Part shown: positions 42,903 to 50,390 of the stretch, one piece after another
Layout of the letters: the number at the start of each line of letters is the position of its first letter
Position numbering within the stretch: the stretch's first letter is position 1
DNA from: Levilinea saccharolytica
GTDB lineage: Bacteria > Chloroflexota > Anaerolineae > Anaerolineales > Anaerolineaceae
Length of the DNA stretch: 64,000 nucleotides
Assembly (NCBI RefSeq): GCF_001306035.1
Contig: NZ_LGCM01000031.1
Span: 1 to 64,000, forward strand
Direction of reading: 5' to 3'
The notes under the pieces: generated by a model
Database searches by the model: none
What the model saw: the letters and a program-made list of their open reading frames with translations, nothing else
Told to the model about the DNA's origin: nothing
Position numbers and translations under genes: made by a program

Positions 42903-43817
42903 ATGGCCGATTTCTTCAGCAAATGGAAAGAGGGTCTCGATCGGACCCGTAAAGTAGCCTTCGGGCGCATCGCTACCCTGTTTGGCGCCACCCAAATCAC
43001 CGCGGACACCTGGGAAGAGCTGGAAGCCATCCTGGTTCAGGCGGATATGGGTCTGGAAACCTCCGAATCCATTCTAAAAGCCCTGCGCGCCCAGGTAGAA
43101 AAAGAGGGATTAACCAAAACAGCCGAACTGCAAGAAGGTTTGCGCCAGGAATTGTTGAACCGGCTGGATCCCACCCCCGTCCTTGACCTGGACCAGCACC
43201 AACCCGCCGTGATCCTCATGGTCGGCGTCAACGGCTCCGGCAAAACCACCACCGCCGCCAAACTCGGCAAACAATGGTCGGCTGACGGGAAAAAAGTGCT
43301 TCTAGTGGCCGCCGATACTTACCGCGCTGCCGCCGTGGATCAGTTGGAAGTTTGGGCGCAGCGCCTCAACCTGCCCATCCTTTCCGGGCAGCCGGGCGCA
43401 GACCCCGGAGCCGTCACCTATGACGGCATCCAATCTGCCGTCGCGCGGAAAATAGACCGCGTGCTGGTGGATACCGCCGGCCGCCTGCACACCCGCTATA
43501 ACCTCATGGAAGAGCTGAAAAAAGTCAACCGCGTGGCTGCCAAGGCCCTCCCCGGTGCGCCCCATGCCGTGTGGCTGGTGCTTGATGCCACTACCGGCCA
43601 AAATGCCCTTATGCAAGCCCGAGCCTTTAAAGAAGCCGTGCACATCACCGGCGTGATCTTATCAAAACTGGATTCATCCGCCCGCGGCGGCATGGCCTTT
43701 GCTATTCAAAAAGAATTGAACCTGCCCATCTTATACGCTGGCCTGGGAGAAAAACCCGAGGACTTGCAACCTTTTGACCGTGAAGCCTTTGTAGATGGAA
43801 TTTTGAGTCGAAATTAA
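42903..43817 (+). CDS. ftsY: signal recognition particle receptor FtsY
   Basis: 304 aa NG core. Helical N domain (FSKWKEGLDRTRKVAFG), then the SRP GTPase G domain: G1 GVNGSGKTTTAAKLG near 104-118, G2/IBD DTYRAAAVDQL, G3 DTAGRLH, G4 TKLD-like LSKLDSSARGG, G5 GLGEKPEDLQPF. It lacks the acidic A domain of E. coli FtsY, which is usual outside Proteobacteria. It docks SRP-ribosome complexes at the membrane. No clear ribosome site; see promoter note. Only 10 bases to the prfB start. Confidence 0.97.
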   Translation: MADFFSKWKEGLDRTRKVAFGRIATLFGATQITADTWEELEAILVQADMGLETSESILKALRAQVEKEGLTKTAELQEGLRQELLNRLDPTPVLDLDQHQPAVILMVGVNGSGKTTTAAKLGKQWSADGKKVLLVAADTYRAAAVDQLEVWAQRLNLPILSGQPGADPGAVTYDGIQSAVARKIDRVLVDTAGRLHTRYNLMEELKKVNRVAAKALPGAPHAVWLVLDATTGQNALMQARAFKEAVHITGVILSKLDSSARGGMAFAIQKELNLPILYAGLGEKPEDLQPFDREAFVDGILSRN

Positions 43818-43827
43818 CGAGGATATG

Positions 43828-44911
43828 ATGCAAGATTTAGTCAACCGTCTCAAAACTGCCGCTGAAACCATCTCCAACCTTTTGGAGTATCTTTGACTTA
43901 CCGGTAAAAGAAGCAGAGCTGGCGGATCTAGAAAAGAAATCGGAAGATTCCAGCCTTTGGGATGACCCCCAGGCAGGTCAAAAGCTCATGAAAAAACTGG
44001 CCGACCTGCGCGATGAGGTGCAGAGCTGGCGTTCGCTGGAAAAACGCATCCACGATTCCCTGGAACTGGCTGAGCTGATGGATGAAAGCCTGCGCCCTGA
44101 CCTGGAAAAAGAATTGGAAGCCCTCGAACCCGAATTGGCCCGCCGCGAGATCAACATCCAGCTTTCCGGCCCTTATGATAGAGGAAATGCACTCCTGGCC
44201 ATCCACGCCGGCGCGGGCGGTGACGATTCGCAGGATTGGGCCGCCATGTTAGAGCGCATGTACCTGCGCTGGTGTGAACGCCGCGGCTTTGAAACCGAAA
44301 TCCTCGACGTATCCGAAGGTGAAGAGGTCGGCATTAAGAGCGTCACCATCGCCGTCAACGGCAAGTATGCCTACGGCTACCTACACCCCGAAAAAGGCGT
44401 CCACCGCCTGGTGCGGCTTTCCCCCTTTGATTCTGCCCACCGCCGCCACACCTCGTTTGCGATGGTCGAAGTTCTGCCCCAGGCCAACGAGGAAGGCGAT
44501 ATCCAGATCAATCCCGACGAGCTGCGCATTGATATCTACCGCTCTTCCAGCGCCGGGGGTCAAAACGTGCAGAAGAACGCCACCGCCGTGCGCATCACCC
44601 ATTTGCCCACTGGTCTGGTGGTCTCCTGCCAAAATGAGCGCTCGCAGATGCAGAACCGTGAAAACGCCATGCGCGTTCTGCGCGCCCGCCTCCTGCAAAT
44701 GCGCCATGCCGAGCAGGAAAAGGAGCTGGCAGAACTGCGCGGTGATTACACCAAAGCGGAATGGGGCAGTCAGATTCGCTCCTACGTGCTGCACCCTTAC
44801 CAACTGGTCAAAGATCACCGCACCGAACACGAGATGGGTAACACCCAGGCCGTCCTCGATGGAGAAATTGACTCCTTCATCGAAGCCTTCCTTCGCCATA
44901 AAACCGTGTAA
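43828..44911 (+). CDS. prfB: peptide chain release factor 2 with programmed +1 frameshift
   Basis: About 360 aa when joined. The first frame runs ATG at 43828 to an in-frame TGA at 43894-43896 (22 codons ending YL); ribosomes must slip +1 on CTT TGA C to continue at GAC (43895). A GGAG just upstream of TATCTTTGAC forms the internal Shine-Dalgarno that drives the shift, the classical RF2 autoregulation: low RF2 slows TGA reading and raises slippage. The main part has the SPF anticodon-like motif (RLSPFDSAHRRHTSF) and the catalytic GGQ (SSSAGGQNVQKNATAVR). It terminates at UGA and UAA. An ATG at 43825 is another start. A strong terminator follows. Confidence 0.96.
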
Positions 44912-44929
44912 AACACCCTGATTAAACGG

Positions 44930-44972
44930 CAGCAGGCCGAACGCTTGAAGGTTCGGCCTGCTGTTTATTTGA
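44930..44972. terminator. rho-independent terminator between prfB and pfkA
   Basis: CAGCAGGCCGAAC/GTTCGGCCTGCTG, a perfect 13-base stem with an 8-base loop, followed by TTTATTT on the + strand. On the - strand the tail is less T-rich, so it mainly serves prfB but may aid pfkA. Confidence 0.92.
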
Positions 44973-44977
44973 ATGTA

Positions 44978-45946
44978 CTAATCCAAGATTTGCGCCAGCT
45001 TGAACAGGGTCAAATCCAGGGGCTTCTTGCTGGCAACCACCGTTTCCAGCGGTGTACGCGTCAGTTCGCTGCGCACCCAACCGTTGAGCACCCCATACTG
45101 TCCTTCCAGCAAACTTTCCACCGCCCCGGCCCCCAGGCGGCTGGCCAGAATCCGGTCAAACGCCCCAGGGTTGCCGCCGCGCTGAATGTGGCCCAAAATC
45201 GCCGTACGCAAAGCAAACCCCAGGCGGTCCTGATGCTCGGTGAAATAGGCGTCCAGTTTGGCCGCGTTATATTTCGCCCCCTCTGCCACCACCACAATTG
45301 CGTGAGCTTTGCCCTTCTCGTAAGCCTCGCGGATCACATCCGCCACATGCTCCGGCTCGGTTTCCACCTCTGGGATCACCACCGCCTCAGCCCCGCCGGC
45401 AATGGCCGACATCAGCGCCAGGTAGCCGCAGTCACGTCCCATCACCTCCAATAAAAAGGCCCGCTGATGTGAACTGGCGGTGATCTTCAGGCGGTCAATC
45501 GCTTCCAAAGCGATATTCAAAGCCGTGTCCACGCCAATGGTGATATCCGAGCCAAACAGGTCGTTGTCAATCGTCGAAGCCACGCCCACCACCGGAAAAC
45601 CCAGTTGGTGCAGAGCATTTGCGCCGGTCTGCGACCCGTTCCCGCCGATCACCACCAGCCCCTCAACCCCCGCCTGGTTTAAGGCTCGCAAAGCTTTGCG
45701 TTGACCTTCCGGTGTCTTAAACTCCAGGCTGCGGGCGCTGCCCAAAATGGTGCCGCCGCGCTGAATAATCCCGCCCACGTCGCGCGCTCCCATCGGAGTG
45801 AAGAGGCCGTCAATCAACCCTTGGTATCCCTGCCGCACACCGAAAACCTCCACCCCCCGATCAATCGCCGTGCGCACCACCGCTCGAATAGCTGCGTTCA
45901 TGCCCGGGGCATCCCCACCGCTGGTCAAAACCCCAATTCGCTTCAT
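44978..45946 (-). CDS. pfkA: 6-phosphofructokinase, ATP type
   Basis: 322 aa; start at 45946 (or 45949) just after AAGGAGGG, which excludes the longer frame at 45991. GGDAPGMNAAIR near 10-21 binds ATP, STIDND at 124-129 contains the catalytic base D127, and MGRDCGY and ILGHIQRGG are typical. G104 after the second glycine marks ATP, not PPi, use. Odd: the usual GGDGS at 101-105 is GGNGS, so the Mg-coordinating D103 is Asn; and PGTIDND is ASTIDND. It phosphorylates fructose 6-phosphate; the change might alter metal or cofactor use. Convergent to prfB. Confidence 0.93.
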   Translation of the reverse strand: MKRIGVLTSGGDAPGMNAAIRAVVRTAIDRGVEVFGVRQGYQGLIDGLFTPMGARDVGGIIQRGGTILGSARSLEFKTPEGQRKALRALNQAGVEGLVVIGGNGSQTGANALHQLGFPVVGVASTIDNDLFGSDITIGVDTALNIALEAIDRLKITASSHQRAFLLEVMGRDCGYLALMSAIAGGAEAVVIPEVETEPEHVADVIREAYEKGKAHAIVVVAEGAKYNAAKLDAYFTEHQDRLGFALRTAILGHIQRGGNPGAFDRILASRLGAGAVESLLEGQYGVLNGWVRSELTRTPLETVVASKKPLDLTLFKLAQILD

Positions 45947-46238
45947 CATCCCTCCTTTCATAATGGCGAAAACGTATGAATGTTCTTCCATTGTACCCCC
46001 AATGCTTGTCTTTGAGCCTCCCTTCCAGCTCGGAAAAACTTGCGTGGAATTTCGGAAAAGCTTATGACACTCAGAGCGAAAGAACGGGCAGAATGGCAGT
46101 ATTCAACCCGGGTTCGCTTTGCTAGAATGGATCGTGGAAATCATCGCCTGATCCCCGTCACCCGTTCAGGCTGTTTTGGTTTCTTGGGTTAAGACCATCG
46201 GACATTCATCTAGCCGCAGGAGATCGAAGGGAAAATCC
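45947..46238. other. divergent intergenic region pfkA / flavoprotein
   Basis: 292 bases without a gene. A TACAAT for pfkA lies on the - strand at 45990-45995 and a TAGAAT for the + strand at 46123-46128; both lack good -35 boxes. I see no riboswitch fold, tRNA or small ORF that I would support. Confidence 0.5.
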
Positions 46239-48335
46239 ATGACAGGACTCCGAATCGAGCAGCACCCCATTCTACCCATTCCAGAACGGGAGGAAATTCA
46301 AATTTTCTGGCAAGGTCAACCCATCCGCGCTTTTGTGGGGGAAACCATCTCCGCCGCCCTCTTTGCCAGCGGCATCCGCGTCTTCGGCCACCATCCCAAA
46401 GACGGATCACCTCAGGGCATTTTCTGCGCCAACGGACAATGCTCGCAATGCATGGTCTTAGCTGATCAAAAGCCGGTTAAATCCTGCATGGAACTGGTGC
46501 AGCCCGGCATGCAGGTAGAACCGCTCAACGGACTGCCCGAACTGCCCAAAGTTTCCCAGCCGCCGAAAGTACAGCCCATTGAAGAGATCGAGGTCGATGT
46601 CCTCATCCTGGGCGGCGGCCCGGCAGGCCTTTCCGCTGGCAGCGAACTAGGCAAACTCGGCATTCCCACCCTGCTGATTGATGACAAGCACCGTCTGGGC
46701 GGTAAACTGGTGCTTCAAACCCACCGCTTCTTCGGTTCTTCCTCTGCGGTGTATGCCGGCACGCGCGGGATTGACATCGCCACCCGCCTCGAAAACGATC
46801 TGCGGCAGTACCCCTCGGTTCAAATCTGGCTGCAATCCACCGCTCTGGCGGTGTTCAGCGACCAAAAAGTCGGTGTCCTGCGGAACGGCAGCCAATACGT
46901 CCTGGTCAAACCAAAGGTCATTCTGGTAGCCACCGGCGCACGCGAGAAGTTCCTGGCCTTCAAAGGCAACACCCTCCCCGGTGTGTACGGCGCGGGAGCT
47001 TTCCAAACCCTGGTCAACCGCGACCTGGTGCGCCCAGCGGAAAACCTCTTCATCGTCGGCGGCGGCAACGTCGGCCTCATCGCCGGATACCACGCCCTGC
47101 AGGCCAACATCAACGTCGTCGGCCTGGTAGAAGCTCTGCCCGAATGCGGCGGCTATAAAGTGCACAAAGACAAGCTCGTCCGCATGGGCGTGCCCATCTA
47201 CACCTCTCACACCGTCCTCAGCGCCAACGGCCAGGATTACGTCGAATCGGTCACCATTGCCCAGGTGGATGAGAAATTCCAACCCATCCCCGGCACCGAA
47301 AAATCCTTCGCTTGCGACAGCCTCCTCATCGCCGTCGGCCTCGATCCGGTCAATGAGTTTTTTATCAAAGCCAAACAGTACGGCATCCCCGTCTTTGCGG
47401 GCGGCGACGCCGAGGAGATCGCCGAAGCCTCCGCCGCCATGTTCTCCGGCAAAATCAAAGGCCGCGAAATTGCCCTCCAGCTGGGCCGCAAAGCCCCGCC
47501 CGTCCCCGCCGAATGGTACCGCACCGGTGAAATCCTCAAATCCAAACCCGGTGAAACCTTCTCCGAGCACCTGCCCGAAGCCTCCGTCGGGGTCGTTCCG
47601 GTCATCCACTGCACCCAGGAAATCCCTTGCAACCCCTGCGCGGCGCTCTGCCCCAACGGTCTCATCTTCGTGGACGATCACGATATTCGCAAAGTCCCCG
47701 AATTTCTGGGCAACAACTACTGCTGCCAACTCTGTGAACAGTGCGTGGCGGGCTGTCCGGGCCTGGCTATCACCCTGGTGGATTACCGCTCGAACGCCGA
47801 TTTTCCCCTGGTCTCCATCCCCTACGAGTTCACCCGTGACTCCATCCGCCAGCGCGATTCCGTTACCGTGCTCGACACCCAGGGCAATCCCCTTGGAGAT
47901 CTCGAAGTCCTCAGCGTACATCAAATCAAGCGCAGTGACCGCACCCTCATCGTGCAGGTGCAGGCCCCCAAAGAATACGCCAAAAAGATCGCCGGTCTGC
48001 GCATTCAAGATCAGAAGGTCACAGAACCGCTGGATGAATACGTCACTGAGCTGCACAACGACACCATCATCTGCCGCTGCGAACGCGTCACCGTCGGCGA
48101 AATCCGCGAGCTGATCCGTAAAGGCGTGCGCGATATCAACGAGATCAAAACCGTCACCCGCGCGGGCATGGGCGCCTGCGGCTCCAAAACCTGCAACTCC
48201 CTCATCCACCGCCTCTTCCGCGAAGAAGGCATCACCAACAGCGAAGTGGTGGATAACACCAAACGCCCTCTCTTTATGGAAGTTCCCATCGGCGTCTTTG
48301 CAGGCGAATCCCCATCCGAGGACAAATCCACATGA
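46239..48335 (+). CDS. fused HcnA-HcnB-type Fe-S flavoprotein (amino-acid/amine dehydrogenase alpha subunit)
   Basis: 698 aa in four modules. Residues 15-90: plant-type [2Fe-2S] domain with C63, C68, C71, C83. 115-445: FAD/NAD-binding oxidoreductase (LILGGGPAGLSAG and a second LFIVGGGNVGLIAG). 455-510: two ferredoxin [4Fe-4S] motifs, C458/C464/C467/C471-P and C495/C499/C502/C506-P. 605-660: BFD-like [2Fe-2S] with C612, C614, C647, C652. Related to HcnA+HcnB, octopine oxidase and sarcosine oxidase alpha, with a ferredoxin insert. Start at 46239 after AAGGG. Its stop overlaps the next gene's start (ATGA), which encodes the catalytic DAO-type subunit. Natural substrate unknown. Confidence 0.85.
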   Translation: MTGLRIEQHPILPIPEREEIQIFWQGQPIRAFVGETISAALFASGIRVFGHHPKDGSPQGIFCANGQCSQCMVLADQKPVKSCMELVQPGMQVEPLNGLPELPKVSQPPKVQPIEEIEVDVLILGGGPAGLSAGSELGKLGIPTLLIDDKHRLGGKLVLQTHRFFGSSSAVYAGTRGIDIATRLENDLRQYPSVQIWLQSTALAVFSDQKVGVLRNGSQYVLVKPKVILVATGAREKFLAFKGNTLPGVYGAGAFQTLVNRDLVRPAENLFIVGGGNVGLIAGYHALQANINVVGLVEALPECGGYKVHKDKLVRMGVPIYTSHTVLSANGQDYVESVTIAQVDEKFQPIPGTEKSFACDSLLIAVGLDPVNEFFIKAKQYGIPVFAGGDAEEIAEASAAMFSGKIKGREIALQLGRKAPPVPAEWYRTGEILKSKPGETFSEHLPEASVGVVPVIHCTQEIPCNPCAALCPNGLIFVDDHDIRKVPEFLGNNYCCQLCEQCVAGCPGLAITLVDYRSNADFPLVSIPYEFTRDSIRQRDSVTVLDTQGNPLGDLEVLSVHQIKRSDRTLIVQVQAPKEYAKKIAGLRIQDQKVTEPLDEYVTELHNDTIICRCERVTVGEIRELIRKGVRDINEIKTVTRAGMGACGSKTCNSLIHRLFREEGITNSEVVDNTKRPLFMEVPIGVFAGESPSEDKST

Positions 48336-49501
48336 CCCAACCTACCTCCATTCCGCACTATGATGTCATTATCCTCGGCGCGGGTTCCGTTGGAACCCCC
48401 AGCGCCATGTACCTGGCGGAAGCGGGTTACAAAGTGCTGGTCTTAGACCCGGGCGCTTCCGTCGGTCAAGGCTCCAACAAAAAAGCCATTGGCGGCATCC
48501 GCGCCACCCATTCCGACCCGGCCAAAATTCGTCTCTGCCTGCGCAGCCTGGAAATTTTCTCCAACTGGGAGAAATGGTACGGCGAAGATATCGAGTGGGT
48601 TCAGAACGGCTACATGTTCATGGCCTACCGCGAACGCGAGCAAAAAATTCTCCAAGACCTGCTGGTCACCCAGAAATCCTACGGCCTGAACATAGATTGG
48701 TACGACCCCCAACAGCTCCTGGATATTGTTCCCGACCTCAACCCCGAAGGGCTGCTGGGCGGCACCTTCTCCCCTGAAGACGGCAGCGCCTCACCCCTGC
48801 TGTCTGCCCACCGCTTCTATGAACACGCCTGCCGAGCCGGAGCCGATTTCCACTTCCATGAGCCGGTCACCAAAATGATCACCCGCAGCGGAAAAATCGT
48901 CGCAGTTGAAACCCCCACGGGCACCTACGGAGCCGACGTGGTCATCAATGCCGCTGGAGCCTGGGCGCGCCCTGTGGCGCAATTGGTGGGCGTGGATGTC
49001 CCTGTCAACCCCGATTCGCATGAATCCGCCGTCACCGAAGCCGTGGCTGATTTCCTCAAGCCCATGATCGTGGATATCCGCCCCATGCCCGGTTCCTCCA
49101 ACTACTACTTCTACCAGCACCGCACCGGTCAGATTTTCTTCTGCATCACCCCCAGCCCGAACATTTGGGGCTTTGACACCGAAGAAACCAGCGAATTCTT
49201 GCCGATGGTCACCCGCCGCATGGTCGAAGTCATGCCCCGCCTGAAGAACCTGCGCGTGCGCCGCACCTGGCGCGGCCTCTATCCCATGACCCCAGACGGT
49301 TTCCCTATCGTGGGTTGGGCCGAAGAGGTAGAGAACTTCCTGCTGGCCGTGGGCATGTGCGGTCAGGGGTACATGCTTGGCCCAGGTTTGGGTGAATTGA
49401 TCTTGCGCCTGGTTCAAAACCAGCTTACCGAAAACGACCAGGAGACTCTCAGCTTCCTCAAACCCACTCGCCAGTTTGCCAGCCAGGAACTGCTGAAATA
49501 A
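48332..49501 (+). CDS. DAO-family FAD-dependent amino-acid/amine dehydrogenase (beta subunit)
   Basis: 389 aa. N-terminal FAD motif VIILGAGSVGTPSAMYLAE near 12-30 and a C-terminal MTPDGFPIVGWAEEVENF, the DAO/glycine oxidase/sarcosine oxidase beta signature. It should remove hydride from a secondary or primary amine such as glycine, sarcosine, proline or a D-amino acid and hand electrons to the fused Fe-S protein upstream. Coupled by overlapping stop and start; followed by a terminator after about 40 bases. Confidence 0.88.
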   Translation: MTQPTSIPHYDVIILGAGSVGTPSAMYLAEAGYKVLVLDPGASVGQGSNKKAIGGIRATHSDPAKIRLCLRSLEIFSNWEKWYGEDIEWVQNGYMFMAYREREQKILQDLLVTQKSYGLNIDWYDPQQLLDIVPDLNPEGLLGGTFSPEDGSASPLLSAHRFYEHACRAGADFHFHEPVTKMITRSGKIVAVETPTGTYGADVVINAAGAWARPVAQLVGVDVPVNPDSHESAVTEAVADFLKPMIVDIRPMPGSSNYYFYQHRTGQIFFCITPSPNIWGFDTEETSEFLPMVTRRMVEVMPRLKNLRVRRTWRGLYPMTPDGFPIVGWAEEVENFLLAVGMCGQGYMLGPGLGELILRLVQNQLTENDQETLSFLKPTRQFASQELLK

Positions 49502-49514
49502 CCTGCCTGCCTTC

Positions 49515-49523
49515 TGGTACAAT
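49515..49523 (+). promoter_or_regulatory. extended -10 promoter before HAD gene
   Basis: TGGTACAAT, extended -10; the start near 49530 would place the hairpin 49542-49568 in the 5' leader of the HAD mRNA. No convincing -35. Confidence 0.4.
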
Positions 49524-49541
49524 AAAGCGGTTTTCGCAATC

Positions 49542-49575
49542 AGCGGAGCCAGCACCACCGGCTCCGCTTTCATTT
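49542..49575 (+). terminator. rho-independent terminator or attenuator
   Basis: AGCGGAGCC/GGCTCCGCT, a 9-base stem with a 9-base loop, followed by TTCATTT. It closes the dehydrogenase pair and its tail abuts the ribosome site of the HAD gene. Confidence 0.72.
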
Positions 49576-49585
49576 GGAGGAACAC

Positions 49586-50257
49586 GTGACCATTAAAGGG
49601 CTTCTCTTTGATTTCGACGGCCTCATCTTAGACACCGAGACCCCGGAATATGATTTATGGTGCAGCATCTTTCAGGAATTTGGCCAAAGCCTGCCTTTGG
49701 AGCTTTGGGCGCGCGCCGTCGGCGCATCGCTGGACGCCTTTCATCCCGCCGCCTATCTGCAAACCTTAACCGGCCGCGAGATCAATATTACCGAAGTCGA
49801 ACAGCGCCACCGCGCCGCTTCATTGGAAGTCATTCTGCAGTCCGCGCCCATTCCAGGCGTCACGGACTTTTTAGAGCACGGCCGCAAGAGTGGGATTAAA
49901 ATGGCCGTCGCCTCCAGTTCCGACCGCGCCTGGGTTGGCGGTCATCTCGGCCGTCTCGGCCTCACCGACTATTTTGACACCATCTGCACCCGTGAAGACG
50001 TGGCCCAGGTAAAACCCAACCCCGCCCTCTACCTCACCGCCTGCCAACGCCTGGGCCTTCAGCCCGCCGACACGGTGGTTTTTGAGGATTCCCCCAACGG
50101 CATCACCGCCGGGATTGCCGCCGGTTGTCATGTGGTGGCGGTTCCCAACCCCCTCACCCGCCACCTGGATACCAGCCACGCCCATTGGGTTGTTCCCAGC
50201 CTCAAAGAGATCACCCTGGAAAAACTCAACCAGCGTTTCAACGGCCGTTCCAATTAG
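49586..50257 (+). CDS. HAD-IA phosphatase / beta-phosphoglucomutase-like
   Basis: 223 aa from the GTG at 49586 (GGAGG 5 bases upstream). HAD motif I DFDGLILDTE near 8-17 with the nucleophile and acid Asp; motif II ASSSDR; motif III Lys in QVKPNPALY; motif IV FEDSPNG. The helical cap between motif I and II is of the beta-phosphoglucomutase/ phosphatase type. It acts on a small phosphorylated compound, not determinable here. Confidence 0.88.
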   Translation: MTIKGLLFDFDGLILDTETPEYDLWCSIFQEFGQSLPLELWARAVGASLDAFHPAAYLQTLTGREINITEVEQRHRAASLEVILQSAPIPGVTDFLEHGRKSGIKMAVASSSDRAWVGGHLGRLGLTDYFDTICTREDVAQVKPNPALYLTACQRLGLQPADTVVFEDSPNGITAGIAAGCHVVAVPNPLTRHLDTSHAHWVVPSLKEITLEKLNQRFNGRSN

Positions 50258-50301
50258 CATCCCCACCTTTTTGGCTCCTTAGTTTCCCCGCCTCAACGCA
50301 C

Positions 50302-50331
50302 TTGCGCGAAGGCAGTTTCGGGGGTTATACT
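50302..50331 (+). promoter_or_regulatory. promoter of rel
   Basis: TTGCGC (50302-50307), 18-base spacer, TATACT (50326-50331); the transcript would start near 50338, about 50 bases before the ATG. Confidence 0.6.
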
Positions 50332-50390
50332 TGTGCTGAAATTACCAGGTTGTACAAACAGGTAGTGCGGAGCGGCGGCGCGGCCAATGT

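Noticed and set aside
43988-44911. prfB as a truncated gene starting at 43988
   Set aside because: The upstream 22-codon frame with GGAG-TATCTTTGAC restores the N-terminal domain through the known +1 frameshift.
46647-48209. 520-codon - strand frame inside the HcnAB-like gene
   Set aside because: Same shadow effect; product is Gly/Asp/Phe-rich without motifs, while the + strand frame has conserved Cys sets.
46239-49501. Naming the pair hydrogen cyanide synthase (hcnABC)
   Set aside because: The architecture is shared by sarcosine, proline, octopine and glycine dehydrogenases; the extra ferredoxin module is not in HcnABC. Substrate cannot be read from sequence.
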